This document shows positions 1 through 8,792 of a stretch of DNA of 64,000 nucleotides, piece by piece. The notes below the pieces were generated by a model. That model saw only the letters and a list, made by a program, of their open reading frames with translations, was not told where the DNA came from and searched no databases. Both the position numbers and the translations under genes were made by a program. This DNA is from Streptomyces sp. MNU76 (GTDB taxonomy: Bacteria; Actinomycetota; Actinomycetes; Streptomycetales; Streptomycetaceae). Numbering within the stretch: position 1 is the stretch's first letter; each line of letters begins with the position of its first letter. The stretch is from assembly GCF_020982545.1 (NCBI RefSeq), contig NZ_JAJKLK010000001.1, positions 310,001 to 374,000 on the forward strand, given 5' to 3'.

Positions 1-1154
1 CCGACCATGAAGCCGGAGATGTTCTGCAGGAAGACCAGCGGGATGCCGCGCTGGTCGCACAGCTCGATGAAGTGGGCGCCCTTCTGCGCGGACTCGGAGA
101 AGAGGATGCCGTTGTTGGCGACGATCCCGACCGGGTGCCCGTGGATCCGGGCGAAACCGGTGACCAGGGTCTGCCCGAACTCCGCCTTGAACTCCGCGAA
201 CCGCGAGCCGTCGACGACGCGCGCGATGACCTCGCGGACGTCGTACGGGGTGCGGGAGTCGACCGGCACGGCGCCGTACAGCGTGTACGGGTCGACCTTC
301 GGCTCGACGGCCGGCTCGACCGACCAGGGCAGCGGGCCCCGGGCGGGCAGGGTGGAGACGATGGTCCGCACGATGCGCAGGGCGTGGGCGTCGCTCTCCG
401 CGAGGTGGTCGGTGACCCCGGAGATCCGCGAGTGCACCTCGCCGCCGCCCAGCTCCTCGGCGGTGACGACCTCACCGGTGGCGGCCTTCACCAGGGGCGG
501 GCCGCCGAGAAAGATGGTCCCCTGCCCCCGGACGATCACGGCCTCGTCGCTCATGGCGGGGACGTACGCGCCGCCCGCCGTGCACGACCCCAGCACGGCG
601 GCGATCTGCGGGATGCCCGCGCCCGACATCCGCGCCTGGTTGTAGAAGATCCGGCCGAAGTGCTCCCGGTCGGGGAAGACCTCGTCCTGCATGGGCAGGA
701 AGGCGCCGCCGGAGTCGACCAGGTAGAGGCAGGGCAGCCGGTTCTCCAGGGCCACCTCCTGCGCGCGCAGGTGCTTCTTCACCGTCATCGGGTAGTAGGT
801 GCCGCCCTTGACGGTGGCGTCGTTGGCGACGACCACGCACTCGCGGCCGGCGACCCGGCCGATCCCGGCGATCACCCCCGCCGCCGGTGCCTGCCCCTCG
901 TACATCCCGTCGGCGGCCAGGGGCGCCAGCTCCAGGAACGGGGAGCCGGGGTCGAGGAGGGTGTCGACCCGGTCGCGCGGCAGCAGCTTGCCGCGCGCGG
1001 TGTGCCGGGCGCGCGCCTTCTCGCCGCCGCCGAGCCGGGCGGCGGCGAGCTTGCCGCGCAGCTCGTCCACCAGCGCGCGGTGGGCCTCCTCGTTGGCCCG
1101 CCAGGCTTCCGACGCGGGATCGGCCGCGCTGTGAAGCTCCGGTGCCTCGTGCAT
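1..1154 (-). CDS. Acyl-CoA carboxylase beta subunit (methylcrotonyl-CoA carboxylase type), partial
   Basis: The gene runs off the left edge; 384 N-terminal residues are visible, from an ATG at 1154 preceded by a GAGGGG ribosome site. It is the biotin-dependent carboxyltransferase subunit, which moves CO2 from carboxybiotin to an acyl-CoA in the cytoplasm. Visible family sequence includes [22 protein letters not shown], an oxyanion-hole region around [15 protein letters not shown], and [10 protein letters not shown] of the C-terminal half. The crotonase-like fold and the SGGA/CTAGGA elements fit the methylcrotonyl/geranyl-CoA group better than the propionyl-CoA group. Its divergent TetR neighbour and the acyl-CoA dehydrogenase beyond suggest leucine or branched-chain acyl-CoA catabolism. 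Substrate assignment is inference; family is secure. Confidence 0.92.
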   Translation of the reverse strand, partial: MHEAPELHSAADPASEAWRANEEAHRALVDELRGKLAAARLGGGEKARARHTARGKLLPRDRVDTLLDPGSPFLELAPLAADGMYEGQAPAAGVIAGIGRVAGRECVVVANDATVKGGTYYPMTVKKHLRAQEVALENRLPCLYLVDSGGAFLPMQDEVFPDREHFGRIFYNQARMSGAGIPQIAAVLGSCTAGGAYVPAMSDEAVIVRGQGTIFLGGPPLVKAATGEVVTAEELGGGEVHSRISGVTDHLAESDAHALRIVRTIVSTLPARGPLPWSVEPAVEPKVDPYTLYGAVPVDSRTPYDVREVIARVVDGSRFAEFKAEFGQTLVTGFARIHGHPVGIVANNGILFSESAQKGAHFIELCDQRGIPLVFLQNISGFMV

Positions 1155-1173
1155 CCTGCGAACCCCTCACCTT

Positions 1174-1219
1174 GTTAATGAGCGTTAACGCATTTCCTTC
1201 AGGTTAACGACCGCTAACC
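1174..1219. promoter_or_regulatory. Two palindromic operators in the carboxylase/TetR divergent promoter
   Basis: Two imperfect palindromes lie between the divergent starts. The first, 1174-1189, reads GTTAATGAGCGTTAAC. The second, 1202-1219, reads GGTTAACGACCGCTAACC. Both share the GTTA..CG..TAAC half-site arrangement expected for a TetR dimer, so the adjacent TetR protein probably represses both the carboxylase operon and itself. Confidence 0.7.
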
Positions 1220-1240
1220 TCCCTGTCTAGAATTGCTCCC

Positions 1241-1840
1241 ATGACCACCAGAACCGAAGCCCCCACCCGTCGCGAGCAGATCCTCAAGGAGGCCGCGCGG
1301 CTCTTCGCCGAGCGCGGCTTCCACGGCGTCGGCGTCGACGAGATAGGCGCCGCCGTGGGGATCAGCGGTCCCGGTCTCTACCGGCACTTCGCCGGCAAGG
1401 ACGCGATGCTCGCCGAGCTGCTGGTCGGCATCAGCGGGCAGCTCCTGACGGGTGCGAAGCGGCGGCTGGCGGAGGCCGACGGGGGGCCGGCCGAGGCGGT
1501 CCTCGACTCGCTCATCGAGGGGCACATCGACTTCGCCCTGGACGACCGCCCCCTGATCACCCTGCACGACCGTGAGCTGGACCGCCTGCGCGACAGCGAC
1601 CGCAAGCTGGTCCGCCAGCTCCAGCGCCAGTACGTCGAGCTCTGGGTGCAGGTGCTGCGCGAGGTTCACCCGGGCCTCGCGGAGCCCGCCGCCCGCTCCG
1701 CCGTGCACTCGGTCTTCGGCCTGCTGAACTCCACGCCGCACCTGGGCCGCCCCGGTTCCCTGCCGGGCCGCACGGCCACCGCGGAGCTGCTGCACCGGAT
1801 GGCACGGGGGGCGTTCGGGGCCGCTGCTGCGCAGGAGTGA
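1241..1840 (+). CDS. TetR/AcrR family transcriptional regulator
   Basis: 199 residues, the usual TetR length. The N-terminal helix-turn-helix spans about residues 10-56 and includes the typical RREQILKEAARLFAERGF, VDEIGAAVGISGPGLYRHF and GKDAMLAEL segments. The C-terminal helical domain should bind an effector, plausibly an acyl-CoA or its precursor. It is transcribed divergently from the carboxylase gene across twin palindromes, and the following gene on the same strand is an acyl-CoA dehydrogenase. It is therefore a likely local repressor of acyl-CoA catabolism. There is no clear Shine-Dalgarno sequence before the ATG, so the mRNA may be leaderless. Confidence 0.93.
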   Translation: MTTRTEAPTRREQILKEAARLFAERGFHGVGVDEIGAAVGISGPGLYRHFAGKDAMLAELLVGISGQLLTGAKRRLAEADGGPAEAVLDSLIEGHIDFALDDRPLITLHDRELDRLRDSDRKLVRQLQRQYVELWVQVLREVHPGLAEPAARSAVHSVFGLLNSTPHLGRPGSLPGRTATAELLHRMARGAFGAAAAQE

Positions 1841-1900
1841 CGAGCGTTACGGGGGGAAGGGTCTGGACGGGGTTCCCTACCCGCCGGTACGGTTGCCTGA

Positions 1901-1913
1901 GCAAGCGCTTAGC
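1901..1913. promoter_or_regulatory. Palindrome with AAGCGCTT core upstream of acyl-CoA dehydrogenase
   Basis: GCAAGCGCTTAGC is a near-perfect palindrome centred in the 136-base gap before the dehydrogenase start. AAGCGCTT cores are used by LacI- and TetR-type regulators. It differs from the two TTAAC-type sites at the divergent promoter, so a second regulator may act here. Binding is inference. Confidence 0.4.
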
Positions 1914-1976
1914 CGACTCGGATGCGTCCGGTGGGGCGCTGGGCACATCCGAAAGCACTCAGGTGGAGGTGACGGC

Positions 1977-3134
1977 GTGCGCCGTACGGTGTTCAACGAG
2001 GATCACGAGGCGTTCCGGGAGACCCTCCGTGCCTTCATCGAGGCCGAGGTCGTGCCCGTCTACGACGAGTGGCTCGCCGCGGGCCAGGCGCCGCGCGAGT
2101 TCTACTACAAGCTCGCCGAGCTCGGCGTCTTCGGCATCCGCGTCGACGAGGAGTACGGCGGCGCCGGCATCGACTCCTACAAGTTCGAGGCCGTCCTGTA
2201 CGAGGAGACCGCCCGCGCGGGCATCACCTTCGGCGGCTCCGGCGTGCACGTGCTGCTCGGCCTGCCCTACATCAAGCTGCTCGCCACCGACGAGCAGAAG
2301 AAGCGCTTCCTGCCGAAGTTCTGCTCCGGCGAGGAGATGTGGGCCATCGCGATGACCGAGCCGGGCACCGGCTCCGACCTCGCGGGCATGCGCACCACCG
2401 CCAAGCTCTCCGAGGACGGCACGCACTACGTCCTCAACGGCGCCAAGACCTTCATCACCGGCGGCGTCCACGCCGACCGCATGATCGTGTGCGCCCGTAC
2501 GTCCGCCCCGACCAAGGAGGACCGCCGCCACGGCATCTCCCTCTTCGTCGTGGACACCAAGGCCGAGGGCTACTCGGTCGGCCGCAAGCTCGACAAGCTC
2601 GGCCTGAAGACCTCCGACACCGCCGAGCTGGCGTTCGTCGACGTCAAGGTGCCCGTCGAGGACCTCCTCGGCGAGGAGAACAAGGGCTTCTACTACCTCG
2701 GCCACAACCTCGCCTCCGAGCGCTGGGGCATCGCCTACGGCGCCTACGCGCAGGCCAAGGCCGCCATACGGTTCGCCAAGCAGTACGTGCAGGAGCGCGT
2801 CGTCTTCGGCCAGCCCGTCGCCGCCTTCCAGAACACCAAGTTCGAGCTGGCCGCCTGCCAGGCCGAGGTCGACGCGGCCGAGGCCGTCGCCGACCGCGCC
2901 ACGGAGGCCCTCGACGCCGGTGAGCTGACGCCCGCCGAGGCCGCCAGCGCCAAGCTGTTCTGCACCGAGGTCGCCCACCGCGTCATCGACCGCTGCCTCC
3001 AGCTGCACGGCGGCTACGGCTTCATGAACGAGTACCCGATCGCCCGCCTGTACGCGGACAACCGCGTCAACCGTATCTACGGCGGCACCAGCGAGATCAT
3101 GAAGACGATCATCGCCAAGGACATGGGTCTGTAG
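1977..3134 (+). CDS. Acyl-CoA dehydrogenase (isovaleryl/long-chain-type active site)
   Basis: The GTG at 1977 is chosen because GGAGGT sits six bases upstream; it gives 385 residues, the usual family length. A frame extension to 1893 has no ribosome site. The enzyme oxidises acyl-CoA to 2-enoyl-CoA with FAD and passes electrons to ETF. Family sequence is clear: AIAMTEPGTGSDLAG, the FITGG segment and the C-terminal LQLHGGYGFMNEYPIARLY. At the position of the medium-chain enzyme's catalytic Glu (YEGT) there is Gly (YGGTSEIMK, G369). Glu248 in LASERWG aligns with the catalytic base of isovaleryl-CoA and long-chain enzymes. With the carboxylase next door, a branched-chain substrate is likely. Confidence 0.93.
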   Translation: MRRTVFNEDHEAFRETLRAFIEAEVVPVYDEWLAAGQAPREFYYKLAELGVFGIRVDEEYGGAGIDSYKFEAVLYEETARAGITFGGSGVHVLLGLPYIKLLATDEQKKRFLPKFCSGEEMWAIAMTEPGTGSDLAGMRTTAKLSEDGTHYVLNGAKTFITGGVHADRMIVCARTSAPTKEDRRHGISLFVVDTKAEGYSVGRKLDKLGLKTSDTAELAFVDVKVPVEDLLGEENKGFYYLGHNLASERWGIAYGAYAQAKAAIRFAKQYVQERVVFGQPVAAFQNTKFELAACQAEVDAAEAVADRATEALDAGELTPAEAASAKLFCTEVAHRVIDRCLQLHGGYGFMNEYPIARLYADNRVNRIYGGTSEIMKTIIAKDMGL

Positions 3135-3184
3135 GGACCGGGTCTGTAAAGCACCGGAAACCGCTGCACAGTACAACTGACCCC

Positions 3185-4120
3185 ATGAGTCAGCCCGCAC
3201 TTCAGTCTCTCCTCGATCTGCTCGACCTGGAGCAGATCGAGGAGAACATCTTCCGCGGCCAGTCCCGGCCCGCCATCGTCCCCCGGGTCTTCGGCGGCCA
3301 GGTCGCGGCCCAGGCGCTGGTCGCCGCCGGCCGGACGGTCCCCGCCGACCGGCTGCCGCACTCCCTCCACGCCTACTTCCTGCGCATCGGCGACGCCGGC
3401 GCGCCCATCGTCTACACCGTGGAGCGGATGAACGACGGCCGCTCCTTCACCGCGCGCCGCGTCGTCGCCGTCCAGCACGGCCAGCCGATCTTCGCCCTCT
3501 CCGCGTCCTTCCAGCGGTACGAGGACGGCCTCGACCACCAGGCCCCGATGCCCGCCGCGCCCGACCCGGAGACCCTGCCGACCGCCGAGCAGCTGCTCCC
3601 GGCGTACGGCCTCGACCCGGCCGTCGTGGAGAAGACGCTCGAAGCCCGCGCCGCCGTCGACCTGCGGTACGTCGACGACCCGCCCTACGGCCGCTACGGC
3701 GAGCCCCGCGAACCCCACTCCCAGGTCTGGTTCCGCGCCAACGGCAAGCTCGATGACGACCCCCTGCTGCACGTCGTGCTCGCCACCTACGTCTCCGACA
3801 TGACGCTGCTCGACTCGATCCTGCTCGCGCACGGACGCGGCGGCTGGGCCGTCGGGGACGTCGTCGGCGCCTCGCTCGACCACGCCATGTGGTTCCACCG
3901 GCCCTTCCGCGCCGACGAATGGCTCCTGTACGACCAGGAGTCACCGTCGGCGGCGGCCGGCCGGGGCCTCGGCCAGGGCCGGATCTACACCCAGGACGGC
4001 CGGCTCGCGATCTCCGTGATCCAGGAGGGTGTCGTCCGCGTCCCGAGGGGGCGGCCGAAAGAGCCGGCGGAGCCGAGGGAGCCGGCGCAGCCGGGGGAGC
4101 CCGGGGCTACTCCCCGCTGA
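3185..4120 (+). CDS. tesB: Acyl-CoA thioesterase II (TesB family)
   Basis: 311 residues with two fused hotdog domains. The N-terminal hotdog shows FRGQSRPAIVPRVFGGQVAAQAL and SLHAYFLRIGD. The C-terminal hotdog carries the conserved Asp in TYVSDMTLLDS, the SLDHAMWFHRPFRADEW strand and the terminal glycine/Gln loop, the family's Asp-Thr/Ser-Gln catalytic set. It hydrolyses medium to long acyl-CoAs to free acids in the cytoplasm. The gene starts 50 bases after the acyl-CoA dehydrogenase and its 3' end overlaps the convergent next gene by 14 bases. The last 25 residues are a low-complexity Pro/Glu/Gly tail. Confidence 0.94.
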   Translation: MSQPALQSLLDLLDLEQIEENIFRGQSRPAIVPRVFGGQVAAQALVAAGRTVPADRLPHSLHAYFLRIGDAGAPIVYTVERMNDGRSFTARRVVAVQHGQPIFALSASFQRYEDGLDHQAPMPAAPDPETLPTAEQLLPAYGLDPAVVEKTLEARAAVDLRYVDDPPYGRYGEPREPHSQVWFRANGKLDDDPLLHVVLATYVSDMTLLDSILLAHGRGGWAVGDVVGASLDHAMWFHRPFRADEWLLYDQESPSAAAGRGLGQGRIYTQDGRLAISVIQEGVVRVPRGRPKEPAEPREPAQPGEPGATPR

Positions 4121-4901
4121 GCCCCGCCTGCTCCAGCAGGTACGCCGACATCGGGTCGTAGTGGCGCGGGCTGACCACGTGGTCGTCCAGGGGCACCACG
4201 ACCTGGAGGGTGCCCTCGGACTCGCCGAGGAAGAGGGCCGGGTCGTTGGAGTCCGCGTACCCGACGGAGTCGATGCCGAGCTGGCCGGCGCAGCCCGCCC
4301 ACCCGTGGTCGGCGACGACCAGGTCGGGCAGCGGCAGCCCGGCGCCCTCCAGGCCCCGCAGGATGGCGCGCATCGGCTCGGGGGAGTGGGTGTGCCACAG
4401 GGTGGCGCCGTGTTCGAGGACGGCCACGTCCGCGAACTGCATGACGTACCCCTCCTCCGTCTGCAGGCCGTCCGGGATGACGACGATCTCGCAACCGGCC
4501 GCGCGCAGTGCCCGCGCGGTCTCGTTGTGCACCTGCAGCAGGCCGCCGGGGTGCCCGGTGGCCAGCAGCACGCGCTGCCCGCCCTCCGCCGCCTTGCGCA
4601 GCCGCGCCGCCATGCGATCCAGCGCGTCGACCGTCAGATCCGGGTCGATGGTGTCCTGGCCGTAGCGGTACCCCGGGTCGTCGTTCACGCCGACGCGCTC
4701 CGCCATCACGGCCAGCACGTCCTGCTCGTCGCTCCAGCGGTCCCCGAGCTCCAGGCCGAGCCAGTAGTGGCGGTTGCCGTTGGCCAGTTCGCGGTAGTGG
4801 GAGAGGTTGTTCTCGCGCGGCGTGGCGACGTCGCCCGCGATACGCGTCCGTACGAGGTGCTCGACGAGCTCGGCGCGGCTGGGGGTCCCGGGTATCGGCA
4901 T
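4107..4901 (-). CDS. Conserved actinobacterial protein, commonly annotated as phosphatase
   Basis: 264 residues from the ATG at 4901 (MPIPGTPSRAEL). This is a soluble protein conserved in Streptomyces. It has an N-terminal GDVATPRENN motif, a central LLATGHPGGLLQVHNE loop with His, and a C-terminal LVVADHGWAGCAGQLGIDS segment that resembles metal- or phosphate-binding loops. Databases usually call relatives 'phosphatase', but I see no named catalytic signature that proves this. It is convergent with tesB and overlaps its end. No membrane or signal segment is present. Function is therefore uncertain. Confidence 0.75.
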   Translation of the reverse strand: MPIPGTPSRAELVEHLVRTRIAGDVATPRENNLSHYRELANGNRHYWLGLELGDRWSDEQDVLAVMAERVGVNDDPGYRYGQDTIDPDLTVDALDRMAARLRKAAEGGQRVLLATGHPGGLLQVHNETARALRAAGCEIVVIPDGLQTEEGYVMQFADVAVLEHGATLWHTHSPEPMRAILRGLEGAGLPLPDLVVADHGWAGCAGQLGIDSVGYADSNDPALFLGESEGTLQVVVPLDDHVVSPRHYDPMSAYLLEQAGLSGE

Positions 4902-4962
4902 GCGTCCATTGTGAGGCAGACGACAGCGGGAGTCGCGGGCGTCCCGCCCGCTGCGACCCGCG

Positions 4963-5511
4963 TCACTCCGCACGGCGTTCGGCGAGCACCGCCTCGACCG
5001 TGGCGATCCGTAGGACGAGGTCACCGGCGGGAACGTCGACCAGCTCGTGGCCGTAGGCGCGGTACGTGTCCTCGTGGACCCGCTCGAACTCCAGCGACTG
5101 CCGGAAGTTGATGCGGCGTGCGGCGGTGGGTTCGCAGAACCCCAGGTTGCGGACGAAGAACACCTGCCGTTCGTAGACGCCCTGGGTGGTGACCCGTTCG
5201 ACCTCGGCGGTCAGCGCCGACGACGGCACGCGGCCCTGGTAGGTGGCGAGCGCGAGGGTGCACAGCGGCGAACGGTCGTACAACTGCACGGCGTCGGCCG
5301 TCGGGGCCGTCAACTGCCGCCGCTTCTGCAGCGCGACGATCCCGTCGACGAACGATTCCCGGGTCCACGGCTCGTCCTCGCCGCGCGCCTGCGCCCATGC
5401 GATGACATCGGTGGCGGCCTCCTCGACGACCGTGTGACCGCGTGCGGCCAGGCCCCGCAGGAGGGTCGTCTTGCCCGCGCCGGGAGTGCCGGTGAGTACG
5501 TATCTGCGCAT
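4963..5511 (-). CDS. P-loop ATP-binding protein (AAA_28-like)
   Basis: 182 residues from the ATG at 5511. The P-loop GTPGAGKTTLLRGL lies at residues 8-15 and is followed by an EEAATDVIAWAQ segment, a predicted DRSPLCTLALATYQGR loop and a C-terminal AYGHEL motif. This fits the short AAA_28/ATPase family of single-domain nucleotide-binding proteins, some of which are small-molecule kinases. The gene sits 61 bases upstream of the phosphatase-like gene on the same strand, so the two may be cotranscribed. The substrate is unknown. Confidence 0.82.
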   Translation of the reverse strand: MRRYVLTGTPGAGKTTLLRGLAARGHTVVEEAATDVIAWAQARGEDEPWTRESFVDGIVALQKRRQLTAPTADAVQLYDRSPLCTLALATYQGRVPSSALTAEVERVTTQGVYERQVFFVRNLGFCEPTAARRINFRQSLEFERVHEDTYRAYGHELVDVPAGDLVLRIATVEAVLAERRAE

Positions 5512-5567
5512 GCCGCCCAGGCTAGGTTCCCCTCGGCCGCGCCTGCTCGCCGCACGCGGCTCTCGTC

Positions 5568-7156
5568 TCACCCGTCCCGCAGCGCGAACCACAACTCCAT
5601 GCGGACGTCCGGGTCGTCGAGGTCCGCCGCCAGCAACGTGGCGCAGCGGGCGATGCGTTGGCGGACCGTGTTGCGGTGGACGGACAGGGCGACGGCCGTG
5701 CGGTCCCAACTGCCGTGCAGGGACAGCCAGGTGCGCAGGGTCTCGGTGAGCGCGGCTGCGCCGGGGGCGGCGGTGACCGGGGCCAGCAGGGCCTCGGCGT
5801 GGGCGGTCGCCTCGTCCGGCGGCACGAGTTGGGCCAGCGTCGTCGGGAGCCCGTGACGGGCCAGCGCCGTCCGGGTGGCCCTGGCGCGGGCCAGCGCGCG
5901 GGCCGCCTGCACGTCGGCGACGGGCCACGCGTGAGGTTCGGCGGGGGCGCTGACGCCGCAGATCCAGCCCGGCTGCTCGGAGATCTCGCGGTCGGCGGGG
6001 ACGAGGACGCGTACGACGTCGCCGTGGGCGTCGACCAGGGGCGAGCCGAGAGCGGCTCCGAGCGAGGCCGCGGCGAGGGCCTCCGGCCGGGGGGTGCCGT
6101 CGGTGAGGCGGGCGTGGACGACGTGCCAGTGGGTGCCTGGGCCCAGGAGGGGCGCGGCCTCCTGCGGTTCGGCGCCGAGCAGGAGTCGGACCAGGGCCGA
6201 GGTGCGGGCCGCGCCGGTGCCGATCTGGCGTTCGCCGGTGAGGAGGGAGAGGAGGACTGCGGCGACCGAGGCGATGGTGTGGTCGCCGGGGGCCCGGTGC
6301 GCGGTGGCCACGCCGAGGGTGAAGCCGTTGCCTCCGGTGGTGAGGGCGTAGGCGGCGAGGTGGGTGCCGTTGACTGTGTCTGTGGCGGAAGTGGGGGTGG
6401 TGTGCGCGGGGAGGGGTGGGGGATTGGGGTGCGTGGGGCTGGTCGCGCCCACGCGGCGGAGCCGCATATGACGCGGCCCCGCGCCCCTGTCGGGGCCTGG
6501 GCGGACCACGGTCGCCAGGGCTGTCAGGCCTTGGTGGACCGCTTCCCCGGGCTCGCGTCCCGCCGACGCCAGTTCCGTGCCGTCCGGGCCGTACAGCACG
6601 ACTCGGCCCGAGACCCGGCGGGCCAACTGGCGCAGGACCGCGTGGACCGGGTCCGGGCGGGACGCGGCTGCCGCCAGGGCCTGCTGGGCCTCCGTCACGC
6701 GGCGGAGCTCGGCGTGGCGGCCGAGGGCGATCAGCTGCCAGACCGCGCGGGCCACGCCCGAGAAGGTCGTCCGGGGCGGGACCTCGATCAGGGGCAGGTC
6801 GTAGGAGTCGCAGGACGCGACCAGGGCTCTGGGGACGCTGTCGTGGACGGGGGCGACGCCGAAGCCGAGGGCCGCGCCGCCCGCCGCGACGATGCGTGAG
6901 ACGTAGTCGTCGAAGTAGATGCCCGACCCGGCCGCCTCCGGGATGTGGACGCCGGCCGTGAGCAGCAGCTCGCCGCCGAGCAGATACGGGTACGGGTCCG
7001 ACATCTCCGAGGTGTGCGCCCAGTGGATCGCCGTGCCCGAGTCCACCGGCCCGGCGATCTGCCGCAGGCCCAGGTCGTCGCGGGCCAGCAGCGCGGAGAG
7101 GAGGACGGGCGGGTGGGAGGGACCGCCGGGGCCGGTGGGACGGACGGGTCCGGCAT
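5568..7156 (-). CDS. PucR family transcriptional regulator (5' frameshift likely)
   Basis: The protein has an N-terminal PucR purine-catabolism sensor domain (LSALLARDDLGLRQIAG, then HTSEMSDPYPYLLGGELLLTAG), a middle GGDEF-like region and a C-terminal HTH_30 domain (SWDRTAVALSVHRNTVRQRIA). The best start is the ATG at 7156 (MPDPSVPP), eight bases after AAGGAA. It lies in a different frame from the body, and one extra C in the CGCCCGTCC run near 7107 would join them. Without that, the open frame begins at GTG 7181 or 7247 with no ribosome site. It is divergent from the symporter and probably controls the transport/ureohydrolase genes. A dispersed repeat sits in frame inside the coding sequence. 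Confidence 0.88.
6431..6488 (-). repeat. Streptomyces palindromic repeat inside the pucR-like coding sequence
   Basis: On the minus strand this stretch contains GCGGCTCCGCCGCGTGGGCG followed by CGACCAGCCCCACGC, the pattern of an intergenic repeat common in Streptomyces. Here it is read in frame and encodes a low-complexity stretch (PRHMRLRRVGATSPTHPNPP) with no place in the PucR family fold. It looks like insertion of a repeat into an interdomain linker. Confidence 0.6.
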
Positions 7157-7282
7157 GGTGTGCGTTCCTTCCATCCGGCACGGCTCGAATGGATGAAACG
7201 TACACTTCGCAGTCGCTTTCCGGCCACCTAGTGTCAGTGCCCGTCACCCGCCACCGAGCGTGCGCGAAGGAGGCCTCTCACC

Positions 7283-8737
7283 ATGGCCGTCGACTACACC
7301 GTGATCGTCCTCTATCTGGCCGGAATGCTGGCCATGGGCTGGTGGGGCATGCGCCGCGCCAGGTCGAAGAGCGAGTTCCTGGTCGCCGGGCGCCGGCTCG
7401 GCCCCACGATGTACTCCGGCACCATGGCGGCCATCGTCCTCGGCGGCGCCTCCACCATCGGCGGGGTCGGGCTGGGCTACCGGTACGGGCTGTCCGGCGC
7501 GTGGATGGTGTTCACCATCGGGCTGGGGCTGCTCGCCCTCTCCGTCTTCTTCTCGGCCCGGATCGCCCGGCTGAAGGTCTACACGGTCTCCGAGATGCTC
7601 GACCTGCGCTACGGCGGCCGGGCGGGCGTGATCTCCGGGCTCGTCATGTGGGCGTACACCCTCATGCTGGCCGTCACCTCCACCATCGCCTACGCCACGA
7701 TCTTCGACGTCCTGTTCGACATGAACCGCACGCTCGCGATCGTCCTCGGCGGCTCCATCGTCGTCGCCTACTCGACGCTCGGCGGCATGTGGTCGATCAC
7801 GCTGACGGACATGGTCCAGTTCGTGGTGAAGACGGTCGGCGTGCTGCTGCTCCTGCTCCCCATCGCGGTCGTCAAGGCCGGTGGGTTCGGTGAGATGCGG
7901 GACGCGCTCCCCACCTCGTACTTCGACCCGCTGGGCATCGGCGGCGAGACGATCTTCACCTACGTCCTGATCTACACGTTCGGCATGCTCATCGGACAGG
8001 ACATCTGGCAGCGCGTGTTCACCGCCCGCAGCGACCGGACCGCCGAGTGGGGCGGCACGGTCGCGGGCACCTACTGCCTGGCGTACGCCCTCGCCGGCGC
8101 CGTCATCGGCACGGCGGCCAAGGTGCTGTTCCCCGACCTGGCCAACGCCGACGACGCCTTCGCGACCGTCGTGAAGGAGGAACTCCCGCTCGGCGTAAGG
8201 GGGCTGGTGCTCGCCGCCGCCCTGGCCGCCGTGATGTCGACCTCCTCCGGCGCGCTCATCGCCTGCGCCACCGTCGCCAACAACGACATCTGGTCGCGGC
8301 TGCGGGGGCGGACCGCCGACGGCGACCACGACGAGGTGCGGGGCAACCGTGCCTTCATCCTCGTCATGGGGCTCGCCGTCATCGGTACGGCGATCGCCCT
8401 CAACAACGTCGTCGAGGCGCTGACGGTGGCGTACAACCTCCTCGTCGGCGGACTCCTCGTGCCGATCCTCGGCGGGCTGCTGTGGCGGCGCGGCACCGCT
8501 CAGGGTGCCCTCGCCTCGGTGGCCGTCGGCGGCCTCGCGGTCGTCGGCCTGATGGCGTCCTACGGCATCCTCGCCAACGAGCCCGTCTACTACGGCCTGC
8601 TCTCCTCCCTGGTCACGTACGTCGCCGTCTCCCTGGCGACCCCGGCGACCGACGCCGCCGTGCTCGACGCCTGGCGCGAGCGTCTGGCCGGGCGGACCCC
8701 CGAACTCGTGACCGAACCCGTACCGACTCACCAGTAG
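7283..8737 (+). CDS. Sodium:solute symporter (SSF/SSS family)
   Basis: 484 residues with about 12-13 hydrophobic helices. Family sequence includes the first helix YTVIVLYLAGMLAMGWWG, the SEFLVAGRRLGPTMYSGTMAA loop, GGASTIGGVGLGYRYG and the AYSTLGGMWSITLTDMVQF signature. It sits in the cytoplasmic membrane and couples uptake to Na+. It is divergent from the PucR regulator and followed after 55 bases by an agmatinase-type gene, so the substrate may be a guanidino compound, amine or related nitrogen source. A GGAGG-type site precedes the ATG. Confidence 0.93.
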   Translation: MAVDYTVIVLYLAGMLAMGWWGMRRARSKSEFLVAGRRLGPTMYSGTMAAIVLGGASTIGGVGLGYRYGLSGAWMVFTIGLGLLALSVFFSARIARLKVYTVSEMLDLRYGGRAGVISGLVMWAYTLMLAVTSTIAYATIFDVLFDMNRTLAIVLGGSIVVAYSTLGGMWSITLTDMVQFVVKTVGVLLLLLPIAVVKAGGFGEMRDALPTSYFDPLGIGGETIFTYVLIYTFGMLIGQDIWQRVFTARSDRTAEWGGTVAGTYCLAYALAGAVIGTAAKVLFPDLANADDAFATVVKEELPLGVRGLVLAAALAAVMSTSSGALIACATVANNDIWSRLRGRTADGDHDEVRGNRAFILVMGLAVIGTAIALNNVVEALTVAYNLLVGGLLVPILGGLLWRRGTAQGALASVAVGGLAVVGLMASYGILANEPVYYGLLSSLVTYVAVSLATPATDAAVLDAWRERLAGRTPELVTEPVPTHQ

Positions 8738-8792
8738 AGTCGTCAGCAAGCAGCACATACGCGACGAAGCGTAGGAAAGAAGGCTTCACCCC

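Noticed and set aside
1959..3200. 413-codon minus-strand frame opposite acyl-CoA dehydrogenase
   Set aside because: The plus strand encodes an unmistakable dehydrogenase; the opposite frame has no recognisable domain.
5658..6899. 413-codon open frame on the plus strand across the PucR gene
   Set aside because: It is a GC-skew shadow of the antisense PucR frame; composition is Gly/Arg/Ala/Val without family sequence.
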